Of a stretch of DNA of 5,669 nucleotides, positions 1 to 5,669 are shown one piece after another; positions within the stretch are counted from its first letter, which is position 1; every line of letters starts with the position of its first letter. This DNA is from an uncultured Nitrospinaceae bacterium. Its GTDB lineage: Bacteria > Nitrospinota > Nitrospinia > Nitrospinales > VA-1. The notes beneath the pieces are model-generated. The model was not told the origin of the DNA. It worked only from the letters and a program-made list of their open reading frames with translations, and did not search any database. The stretch spans positions 1 through 5,669 of the forward strand of contig CALJGH010000100.1 in the NCBI GenBank assembly GCA_938073925.1, given 5' to 3'. Position numbers and translations under genes: made by a program.

Positions 1-1
1 C

Positions 2-493
2 AGATATCTCTACTCACTTGACAGAACTCTTGAAAAGATTGAATGGTGTCTTATTGTCTGTCTCTTATCTATGATGATCATTCTTTCTTTTGGGCAAATG
101 GTTTCTAGGAACCTTTTTCATTATGCATTGATTTGGGGAGATACCTTTCTAAGACAGTTGGTTTTATGGACGGGCTTTTTGGGAGCCAGTCTCGCAGTCC
201 GTCAAAATAAACATATTTCAATCGATGTCTTTTCAAACTTTTTATCACCAAAACTAAAAAACAAAGTTTTTACCTATGCTTGTATTGCAACAGCAATCAT
301 AAGCGGATTTCTTGCATGGGCAGCATGGTCTTTTGTGCAATTTGAAAAGGAGTCGGAATCAATCTTATTTCTCGAGCTACCTGTATGGATTTTTCAATTA
401 ATTCTTCCCTATAGTTTTCTTACTATTGCTTTTCGATTTTTATTACATTCCACCCGAAGTAAAACAAAAGAAACAATTCAAAACAATCTATGA
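2..493 (+). CDS. dctQ: TRAP transporter small permease (DctQ), 5' end missing
   Basis: This is the small integral-membrane subunit of a tripartite ATP-independent periplasmic (TRAP) transporter, which with DctM imports a carboxylate-type solute delivered by a periplasmic binding protein, driven by an ion gradient. The frame is open from base 2, so the gene begins outside the window. The Met at base 71 is internal: the 23 codons before it encode the usual DctQ start (LDRTLEKIEWCLIVCL) leading into the first membrane helix. The visible 163 residues show four hydrophobic segments. Between the second and third lies the family signature, a W..FLGAS.A.R...HI.ID pattern (LWTGFLGASLAVRQNKHISI). The acidic residue often found just before this signature is not obvious here. 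The stop overlaps the dctM start (ATGA), which implies translational coupling. The substrate cannot be told from this subunit. Confidence 0.9.
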   Translation, partial: RYLYSLDRTLEKIEWCLIVCLLSMMIILSFGQMVSRNLFHYALIWGDTFLRQLVLWTGFLGASLAVRQNKHISIDVFSNFLSPKLKNKVFTYACIATAIISGFLAWAAWSFVQFEKESESILFLELPVWIFQLILPYSFLTIAFRFLLHSTRSKTKETIQNNL

Positions 494-1755
494 TTGCCTC
501 CGCAATATTTTTATTAGCCTTACTTGGAGTACCCCTTTTTGCAATTATTGGACTTTGCGCTCTGCTTTCATTTTATAATGCGGATATAAATGCGGCGGCC
601 ATCTTCATTGAACTTTACCGGGTTGCCAGCAACCCTACCCTGATTGCCATTCCCCTATTCACCTTTGCCGGATTCATTCTGGCTCATGGAAAAACACCTG
701 AACGATTGGCGCACCTCTCACAGTCATTATTAGGAGGCATACCCGGGGGAATCCCTTTGACCATACTGTTGGCCTGCGCATTTTTCACAGCCCTGACAGG
801 AGCCTCAGGAGTGACCATCATTGCATTGGGTGGATTGTTGTACCCTCTTTTGATCAAGGAAAAATATGGTGAGAATTTTTCCCTCGGTCTTATCACCTCT
901 TCCGGCAGTCTGGGTTTATTATTTCCACCTTCTTTACCTTTAATTCTTTATGGACTCGTTGCACAAGTCAGTATTGACAAACTTTTTATAGCTGGCATCG
1001 TTCCCGGTCTGGTCATGATTTTTATTGTCGCAAGTTATGCGATTTTGCGCGGAAAGAAAATTGGGGCACTGTCGACTAAACCCGAATTTTCAGATATACC
1101 CAATGCCCTGCGCAAAGCGGCATGGGAAATCCCTCTGCCCCTCATTGTTTTAGTTGGAATTTATAGTGGTTTTTTTACGGTAACCGAAGCTGCCTCCGTC
1201 ACCGTTGTCTATGTAATCGTTATCGAGTCATTGATCTACAAAGATTTGAGTATTACAAAAGATATTCCCGTTTTAATGCGAGACAGCATCATCTTGGTTG
1301 GTTCCATTTTAATTATTCTTGGCACAGCAATGGGGTTTACAAGTTATCTGATTGATGAACAAATTCCCATGACGCTCCTTGAAACCATGCGGCAGTATAT
1401 CGATGACCCTCTCACTTTTTTAATCGCCCTTAATATATTTCTTTTACTGGTCGGCTGTATGATGGATATCTTTTCTGCCATCATTGTAGTTGTGCCACTT
1501 ATCATCCCGATCGCCAAAAGTTTTGATATAAATATGGTGCATTTAGGGATCATTTTTCTCACGAACCTTGAAATCGGTTACTCCACACCCCCGATAGGTA
1601 TAAACTTATTCATTGCCGGAACCCGATTTGGAAAACCTGTACTAGCTTTGTACAAAGCGGTTTTACCCTTTCTAGGCCTTCGATTGGTTGGCTTGCTATT
1701 GATCACCTATGTCCCGGCTCTAAGCCTCTTTCTGGTCGATTGGATATCCAACTAA
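490..1755 (+). CDS. dctM: TRAP transporter large permease (DctM)
   Basis: This is the 421-residue large permease of the TRAP transporter, the subunit that forms the transport path in the inner membrane; the length is normal for the family. It is hydrophobic throughout, with about 12 membrane segments starting at residue 2. Family motifs appear in order: LTGASGVTIIALGGLLYPLL (102-121), SGSLGLLFPPSLPLILYG (138-155), GFFTVTEAA (227-235) and, near the C-terminus, GYSTPPIGINLF (363-374), the second TPP-type signature. The start overlaps the dctQ stop by ATGA and no strong Shine-Dalgarno sequence is visible, so translation probably depends on dctQ. No substrate can be assigned, because specificity lies mainly in the missing binding protein. 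The gene looks intact. No T-tailed terminator hairpin follows it. Confidence 0.95.
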   Translation: MIASAIFLLALLGVPLFAIIGLCALLSFYNADINAAAIFIELYRVASNPTLIAIPLFTFAGFILAHGKTPERLAHLSQSLLGGIPGGIPLTILLACAFFTALTGASGVTIIALGGLLYPLLIKEKYGENFSLGLITSSGSLGLLFPPSLPLILYGLVAQVSIDKLFIAGIVPGLVMIFIVASYAILRGKKIGALSTKPEFSDIPNALRKAAWEIPLPLIVLVGIYSGFFTVTEAASVTVVYVIVIESLIYKDLSITKDIPVLMRDSIILVGSILIILGTAMGFTSYLIDEQIPMTLLETMRQYIDDPLTFLIALNIFLLLVGCMMDIFSAIIVVVPLIIPIAKSFDINMVHLGIIFLTNLEIGYSTPPIGINLFIAGTRFGKPVLALYKAVLPFLGLRLVGLLLITYVPALSLFLVDWISN

Positions 1756-1811
1756 TCAAATAATGAATGTGCTATTGTTATAAAATTCTTTAAATAGTTT
1801 CAAACTGAAAA
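1756..1811 (+). promoter_or_regulatory. AT-rich gap with possible promoter for the ogt-recO group
   Basis: This 56-base AT-rich spacer separates the TRAP genes from the repair group. It contains TATAAA at 1779-1784, a passable -10 element about 28 bases before the ogt ATG, but no good -35 hexamer 16-18 bases upstream. It shows no terminator-like hairpin and no clear Shine-Dalgarno sequence before ogt. A separate promoter here is plausible from the change of function between the flanking genes, but the sequence evidence is weak. Confidence 0.2.
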
Positions 1812-2345
1812 ATGATAAAAAAATACTCGCACACACCTCTTGATATACCTCTAAGTTATACAGTTTTCCGTAATCCAGTGGGGCTAACGGGTCTTATTAG
1901 TAGTCCTGAAGGACTGATTCGGCTCGTTAATAAACTTGCCGATGAAAAATCCATTGAAAAGCATTTAACCCAGTTAACCGATGGTAATATTTCAAAAAAA
2001 GCTGCGCACTTTAAAGATTTAATCAAACAATTCTCTCTGTATTTTGATGGCAAACTGAAAACTTTTGATTACCCACTCGACTTAAGGTTGGGAACACCTT
2101 TTCAGCAAAAGGTTTGGAAAAAACTACTTACCATTCCTCATGGAAAAACACGAAGTTATAAATGGCTGGCGCAAGCGATTAAAAATCCACAGGCATCTCG
2201 AGCCGTGGGAAATGCCAACGGTAAGAACCCATTATCCATTATCATTCCCTGTCATCGTGTTGTTAAGGGGAATGGTGATATGGGAGGTTATACGGGCGGA
2301 GTTAGCATCAAACGTTATCTATTGAAATTTGAGCAGGCAATTTAA
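1812..2345 (+). CDS. ogt: Methylated-DNA--protein-cysteine S-methyltransferase
   Basis: This suicide DNA-repair protein moves alkyl groups from O6-alkylguanine (and O4-alkylthymine) in DNA to its own cysteine. It has 177 residues, the usual size for stand-alone Ogt/MGMT. An N-terminal ribonuclease-like domain (about 1-90) is followed by the DNA-binding and active-site domain beginning GTPFQQKVWKKL (94-105). The key features are all present: Tyr116 (position of human Tyr114), the arginine finger Arg130 in SRAVGNANGKNP (129-140), the hinge Asn139, and the active-site PCHRVV (146-151) with acceptor Cys147. Glu174 in LLKFE fits the active-site Glu network. There is no fused Ada activator domain. 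An in-frame TGA lies directly upstream of the ATG, so no longer start is possible. The stop overlaps recO by one base. The gene looks intact. Confidence 0.95.
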   Translation: MIKKYSHTPLDIPLSYTVFRNPVGLTGLISSPEGLIRLVNKLADEKSIEKHLTQLTDGNISKKAAHFKDLIKQFSLYFDGKLKTFDYPLDLRLGTPFQQKVWKKLLTIPHGKTRSYKWLAQAIKNPQASRAVGNANGKNPLSIIIPCHRVVKGNGDMGGYTGGVSIKRYLLKFEQAI

Positions 2346-3103
2346 TGGCATTGTATAAAACACAAGCCATCGTTCTCAAAAGTATGAATTTATCAGAGTC
2401 TGATCGATTGGTTACGTTTCTAACAGAGGACCATGGAAAAGTAAAATGTGTTGCTAAAGGAGCTCGCAAAGCAAAAAATTGCTTCTGGGGTTCGCTCGAA
2501 CCCATGACTCAGATTCATCTAATTTATTTTGGCAAAGAAAATCAGAGCCTGTATCGACTGAACCAGTCTGATATCATCGAATCATTCCAATCCATCCGTG
2601 AAGATTTTGCGAAACTATATACAGGAATTTACTTCCTTGAGTTGATCGACTCGATGATTCTGGAGGGACACTCCGATAAACACATATATAATTTATTACA
2701 ACAAACTCTGACAGCTGTAAGACAACAATCGGAGCTCGGTTCCTTGATCCGGTTATTTGAAATTCGTCTATTATCTCTTTCGGGTTACAAACCACAGATA
2801 GATCATTGCATCGTTTGCAAAACCATCTCAGAAAACGGTATATTCAGGTTTAGCTATATACAAAATGGAATTATTTGCAAGAATTGTTGCAATCGAGTCC
2901 CCACCGACATCCAGTTTACGACTGGCACGAGAAACTATATTAAGAAACTTCTGGAAGTAGAAATTAAAAATTGTGGGCGGATCAAAATTCCAAAAAATCA
3001 GGAAGGGGAAGTAGAAAAAGTGACGCATCGTTTAGTACTATCCCATCTTGGTAGGGAACCTAAGTCCTACCCTTTCATTAAAACCATGGCGCAGTTGATC
3101 TGA
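2345..3103 (+). CDS. recO: DNA repair protein RecO
   Basis: RecO works with RecR (and RecF) to load RecA onto SSB-coated single-stranded DNA in gap repair, and it can anneal complementary strands. At 252 residues it has family-typical length. The N-terminal OB-fold is recognisable from the conserved opening (AIVLKSMNLSESDRLVTFLT, 8-27) and the basic stretch VAKGARKAKN (36-45). A helical domain follows from about residue 80. A four-cysteine zinc site is formed by CIVC (155-158) and CKNC (178-181); the matched pair suggests it binds zinc, unlike RecO proteins that have lost these residues. The ATG shares its A with the ogt stop (TAATG), implying coupled translation. ridA follows after 18 bases. 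Confidence 0.95.
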   Translation: MALYKTQAIVLKSMNLSESDRLVTFLTEDHGKVKCVAKGARKAKNCFWGSLEPMTQIHLIYFGKENQSLYRLNQSDIIESFQSIREDFAKLYTGIYFLELIDSMILEGHSDKHIYNLLQQTLTAVRQQSELGSLIRLFEIRLLSLSGYKPQIDHCIVCKTISENGIFRFSYIQNGIICKNCCNRVPTDIQFTTGTRNYIKKLLEVEIKNCGRIKIPKNQEGEVEKVTHRLVLSHLGREPKSYPFIKTMAQLI

Positions 3104-3121
3104 GAAAATAAGAGTATAATT

Positions 3122-3502
3122 ATGAAGAAAAAAATTATAGCGACACCCAAGGCTCCTGCAGCGATCGGACCCTATTCGCAGGCAATAAGAATTGGAGATT
3201 TTTTATACACCTCAGGACAAATATCTTTGGACCCTGAAACTATGGAAATGATCACCGGTGATATAGAAGTGGAGACAGAAAAAGTTTTAAAAAATATAGA
3301 AGCAATACTTAAAGAAGACGGGCTGAATCTAAATAACATCATCAAGACAACTGTATATTTAACCGACCTGTCCGAATTCGCGAGAATGAATCAGGTTTAT
3401 GAAAAGTTTTTTACAGATACCAAACCCGCCCGGGCCTGTGTTCAGGTTGCTGCACTACCCAAAGGGGCAAAGGTAGAAATTGATGTGGTTGCCCATTCAT
3501 AA
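3122..3502 (+). CDS. ridA: RidA-family 2-iminobutanoate/2-iminopropanoate deaminase
   Basis: RidA (YjgF/YER057c/UK114) hydrolyses reactive enamine/imine intermediates, such as 2-aminoacrylate released by PLP-dependent dehydratases, to keto acids and ammonia, and so protects PLP enzymes. It is a cytosolic homotrimer. The 126-residue protein matches the canonical length. Catalytic-site residues are present: Tyr18 in IGPYSQAI (15-22), Arg104 in KPARACVQVAALPKGAKVEI (101-120), which binds the substrate carboxylate, and Glu119 near the end of that motif. The segment FLYTSGQISLDP (27-38) is also typical. With the arginine present, the canonical deaminase activity is likely, rather than that of the divergent Rid subfamilies. 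A weak AGAG Shine-Dalgarno lies about 7 bases before the ATG. The gene looks co-transcribed with recO. Confidence 0.95.
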   Translation: MKKKIIATPKAPAAIGPYSQAIRIGDFLYTSGQISLDPETMEMITGDIEVETEKVLKNIEAILKEDGLNLNNIIKTTVYLTDLSEFARMNQVYEKFFTDTKPARACVQVAALPKGAKVEIDVVAHS

Positions 3503-3532
3503 TTCTTTTTACAAATAACTCAAAAAAATAAC

Positions 3533-3787
3533 GTGGCTAAAAAATCAGATGGGACAAGAAATTTCTATCGTTTTGTAGCAGTAATCGGCGTAGTCGTAAT
3601 TGGGAGTTTAGGCTATTCCTTTATAAGCGCAGCCCCAAACTTGAATACAGCGCCATATCATAAGCCTCCTCCAACTGCGGCCCAGTGCATGGGATGCCAT
3701 ATGACAGGCAAAGAAAAAATCCCTATCATGCCACATCGACAGATGGGCACCTGCACCATATGTCATAAACCTTATTCTAAAGAATAA
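3533..3787 (+). CDS. Small membrane-anchored diheme c-type cytochrome
   Basis: This 84-residue protein has two haem c attachment motifs, CMGCH (52-56) and CTICH (74-78). Its N-terminal hydrophobic segment (about 12-33) follows a basic head (MAKKSDGTR) and has no clear cleavage site, so it is probably an inner-membrane anchor holding a short two-haem domain in the periplasm. Besides the haem-attached His56 and His78 there are only two more histidines, His43 and His68; both haems could therefore be bis-histidine ligated, which would suit low-potential electron transfer. The proline-rich lead-in (HKPPP) and the MPHRQ...CTICH spacing recall the periplasmic nitrate-reductase subunit NapB, but the protein is much smaller than NapB. 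The GTG start is chosen because no ATG, GTG or TTG precedes it after the in-frame ridA stop; no clear ribosome site is seen. Redox partner unknown. Confidence 0.85.
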   Translation: MAKKSDGTRNFYRFVAVIGVVVIGSLGYSFISAAPNLNTAPYHKPPPTAAQCMGCHMTGKEKIPIMPHRQMGTCTICHKPYSKE

Positions 3788-3790
3788 ATG

Positions 3791-4486
3791 CTAAATACTT
3801 AGAACCAGACTGAACAGGGAAATACGGTTATAGAGTGAATAAAAATCCTCTTCAACATCAGAGAGTTCAAGGTTCAAGCTTTTCGCCGGACTCAATCGAA
3901 ATGCTTTAACTCCGACCACGTGCAGTCTATCTACAAAAACATCCGAAGCCAGTAAATTCTGATAGGTCCCTAATCATTTTTCAATTTTATACCTATTCGC
4001 GACAGCTCAAACTTCTGAAAATATTTAGACTCCACCGCTTTATTGATTCTTCTGAATCTATCCTGATTAAGAACTAACTCGAAATAAATCCCGCCAATTT
4101 ATTTGAAGGCCCTGCATTGAGAGCAATCAGGCTATTGGTTTTTTCAGGACAGTCAATATACGTGAAAAGAATTGGGATTTTTAAAGCAGCGCAAAACAGG
4201 TTTACATTCCCACTTGTTCGCAGGGCAGAATTTTAAAATCCAGAAAATGTTTTTCGAGAATAGACGTAAAAAATTTACTGCCATCACCATAATTTGCTAT
4301 TGAACCGACTTCAAATTTAATAGTCCCAGCTGAGGCAATTCCATTTATTTTGGAAAGGGCGGAACGAAGTAAATCGCCAATATTCAAATCAGTGGACAGG
4401 TCTAGCTTGCATCCAGTCAAAAACAGGATGATCACTCCAGTCAAGAATAGCTTTATGATGAATTGTATTTCAGGCCCATCTTGCAT
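3791..4486 (-). pseudogene. Frameshifted lipoprotein gene (four segments, three -1 shifts)
   Basis: Read on the minus strand, the first segment (4486-4205, stop at 4204-4202) encodes 94 residues with a lipoprotein signal, IIKLFLTGVIILFLTGC, lipobox Cys26 followed by Lys (an outer-membrane-type +2 residue). It ends in ILPCEQVGM at a TAA. Directly beyond it, three more segments without starts continue as plausible protein. About 4202-4077 begins NLFCAALKIPILFTYIDCPE, 4080-3973 includes NQDRFRRINKAVESKYFQKF, and 3973-3794 includes ASDVFVDRLHVVGVKAFRLS and LNLELSDVEED, ending at a TAG (3793-3791). Each join fits the loss of one base, and the three losses restore the first frame. The repaired protein would have about 232 residues. 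The overall plan resembles small lipoproteins of unknown function found in phages and bacteria (possibly DUF7424-like, from memory). Either it is a pseudogene or it contains sequencing errors. Confidence 0.7.
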
Positions 4487-4496
4487 AAGTGGGCCT
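4472..4496 (-). repeat. Inverted repeat (hairpin) downstream of the UDP-glucose dehydrogenase gene
   Basis: On the minus strand AGGCCCA pairs with TGGGCCT (7 bp, GC-rich). One bulged A follows, then CTT/AAG (3 bp), closing on the tetraloop ATGC. It begins 14 bases after the dehydrogenase stop codon. No T-run follows on either strand, so it is not a textbook intrinsic terminator. It could protect the 3' end of the dehydrogenase mRNA or act as an imperfect terminator. The only ATG available to the lipoprotein pseudogene lies in the loop. Confidence 0.6.
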
Positions 4497-4510
4497 AGAA
4501 GGAAGAAGAA

Positions 4511-5668
4511 CTAGAAATGGGTAAGAGATGCCTTGCCCACAGAGTACACATTGAACCCAATATCGAACAAGGCTTTATGATCCAAGTGATTTCTACCGTC
4601 AAAAATAAATGCTGGCTTTTCCATTTTATCGAAAATCTTTTTATAATCCAGCTTGCTGTACTCAGCCCATTCTGTAACCAAAGCTAGACCGTGAACCCCC
4701 TCAGCAGCTTTATAGGGGTCTTCTAAGTACTCTACTCCAGCATCAATGCCATCGAGATCTTTTCGGGCATTATCAAGCGCATGTGGATCTGAAATACGAA
4801 GACAGGCCTTTTCTTCCAGTAGTCGCTTGCAGATGTAAATAGCAGGTGAGTCACGAGTGTCACCGGTATCAGGTTTGAATGCAAAACCAAACACCGCAAT
4901 TTTTTTACCGACAAGAGTGTTGAACATTGCCTGGAGAATACGTTTAACAAAACGCTCCATTTGGTAATCGTTCAACGTCACCACTTGTTCCCAAAACGCG
5001 GCTATTTCATTCAACTGATAATGTTCGCATAAATAAACCAAATTCAAAATATCTTTTCGAAAACAGGAACCGCCAAATCCCGGACCGGCATTTAAAAATT
5101 TTGCACCTATACGAGAATCCCTTCCTACCGCCTTGGAGACCTCGGTCACATCCGCTTCCGTCACCTCACAAATTGCAGCGATGGAATTGATAGAAGATAT
5201 TCTCTGCGCTAAAAAAGCATTGGAAACCAGTTTCGAAAGTTCACTGCTCCAAAGATTCGTGGTGATTAAATTTTCCTCAGGCACCCAATGCCTATATAAA
5301 TCGACAAGCTCCTGACGTGCAGCCAGCCCCGATGATGTCTCCCTGGAACCAATCAAGATTCGGTCAGGAAATTCCATGTCGCGGATTCCCGTCCCCTCAG
5401 CCATGAATTCCGGATTCGATAGAATTTCAAACTCCACAGAGTTACTTCCCGAGTGTAATATTTTTGCCAGCGTTTCAGCGGCTCGAACTGGCAGGGTGCT
5501 TTTTTCTACAACAATTTTATTAGAACGCGCATTTTCCTTGATACGTCGGGCAGTCTTCTCAATAAACTGTAGATCAACTGCCTTACCTGCGCCTTCTCCA
5601 AAATTTTTGGTAGGAGTATTGACCGACACAAAAATAATATCTGCTTGATCAATGGCTGTATCTATATC
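4511..5668 (-). CDS. ugd: UDP-glucose 6-dehydrogenase, animal/plant-like long type, 5' end missing
   Basis: This enzyme oxidises UDP-glucose to UDP-glucuronate with two NAD+, supplying uronic acid for capsule, exopolysaccharide or lipopolysaccharide. The frame is open to the window edge, giving 385 visible residues. The GTG at 5629 that could be taken as a start is internal, because the codons before it read DTAIDQADIIFVSVNTPTK, a standard part of the NAD-binding domain. About 75 N-terminal residues with the Rossmann GxGxxG lie outside. Counting from the GTG, catalytic residues line up with human UGDH: Glu74 in SNPEFMAEG, Lys133 and Asn137 in SSELSKLVSNAFLAQRIS, Arg173, nucleophile Cys189 in GFGGSCFRKD, Asp193, and Arg346 in FIFDGRNHLD. 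LSKLVSNAFLAQRISSINSI is typical of the eukaryote-like branch, which also occurs in some bacteria. It is convergent with the cytochrome group. Confidence 0.93.
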   Translation of the reverse strand, partial: DIDTAIDQADIIFVSVNTPTKNFGEGAGKAVDLQFIEKTARRIKENARSNKIVVEKSTLPVRAAETLAKILHSGSNSVEFEILSNPEFMAEGTGIRDMEFPDRILIGSRETSSGLAARQELVDLYRHWVPEENLITTNLWSSELSKLVSNAFLAQRISSINSIAAICEVTEADVTEVSKAVGRDSRIGAKFLNAGPGFGGSCFRKDILNLVYLCEHYQLNEIAAFWEQVVTLNDYQMERFVKRILQAMFNTLVGKKIAVFGFAFKPDTGDTRDSPAIYICKRLLEEKACLRISDPHALDNARKDLDGIDAGVEYLEDPYKAAEGVHGLALVTEWAEYSKLDYKKIFDKMEKPAFIFDGRNHLDHKALFDIGFNVYSVGKASLTHF

Positions 5669-5669
5669 T

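Noticed and set aside
71..493. ATG at base 71 as the start of DctQ
   Set aside because: The frame is open back to base 2 and the upstream codons encode the expected DctQ N-terminus, so the ATG is internal.
684..1562. Minus-strand open frames opposite dctM
   Set aside because: They are antisense to conserved TRAP permease motifs and show no family features of their own.
1740..1751. Perfect 12-base palindrome TTGGATATCCAA at the end of dctM
   Set aside because: It is inside the coding sequence, has no loop or T-run, and is a length that occurs by chance. Neither a terminator nor an operator is supported.
2140..2325. Second plus-strand frame inside ogt
   Set aside because: It overlaps the active-site region of ogt in another frame and encodes no recognisable domain.
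3500..3535. RidA-cytochrome fusion by readthrough, since both are in the same frame with one TAA and 10 sense codons between them
   Set aside because: A cytosolic trimeric RidA fused ahead of a membrane anchor and periplasmic haem domain makes no topological sense, and RidA ends at its normal length. The shared frame is a one-in-three coincidence.
4511..5629. GTG at 5629 as the start of a 372-residue UDP-glucose dehydrogenase
   Set aside because: Upstream codons to the window edge match the conserved NAD-domain segment. The protein is cut by the window, not truncated.
5133..5648. Plus-strand open frames opposite the UDP-glucose dehydrogenase
   Set aside because: They lie antisense to a well-conserved gene, are low in recognisable domains, and are explained as shadow frames.

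Overview
The window is an AT-rich bacterial segment, densely packed with genes. It most likely comes from a respiring Gram-negative bacterium: it carries a TRAP transporter, a membrane-anchored c-type diheme cytochrome, a decayed lipoprotein gene and a UDP-glucose dehydrogenase for surface sugars. The gene mix would fit an environmental (perhaps marine) lineage such as Nitrospinota or a deltaproteobacterial-type group. That placement is an impression from gene content, not something the sequence proves.

Plus strand, 1-1755: the end of a TRAP transporter operon. The small permease DctQ is cut by the left edge of the window and overlaps the start of the large permease DctM by ATGA. The substrate-binding protein DctP that completes such a system is not in the window and is presumably upstream. 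After a 56-base AT-rich gap comes a compact same-strand group, 1812-3787: ogt (O6-alkylguanine-DNA alkyltransferase), recO (overlapping ogt by one base), ridA (imine/enamine deaminase) and a small two-heme membrane-anchored cytochrome that starts with GTG. The first two are DNA-repair genes, the third is metabolite damage control, and the cytochrome is an unexpected last member.

Minus strand, 5668-3791: a UDP-glucose 6-dehydrogenase of the long, animal/plant-like type, cut at its N-terminus by the right edge of the window. It is followed by the wreck of a lipoprotein gene. Only the first 94 codons of the latter stay open, but the next 400 bases, which otherwise look empty, hold the rest of the protein in three further segments. 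These are joined by three successive -1 frame changes that together return to the original frame. The pseudogene ends 3 bases from the end of the convergent cytochrome gene. A strong hairpin lies between the dehydrogenase and the pseudogene, and the only ATG available to the pseudogene sits exactly in its loop.

I see no tRNA, rRNA, CRISPR array, insertion sequence or integrase. The most unusual items are the multiply frameshifted lipoprotein and the mini diheme cytochrome. I did not find convincing evidence of a new multi-gene system.
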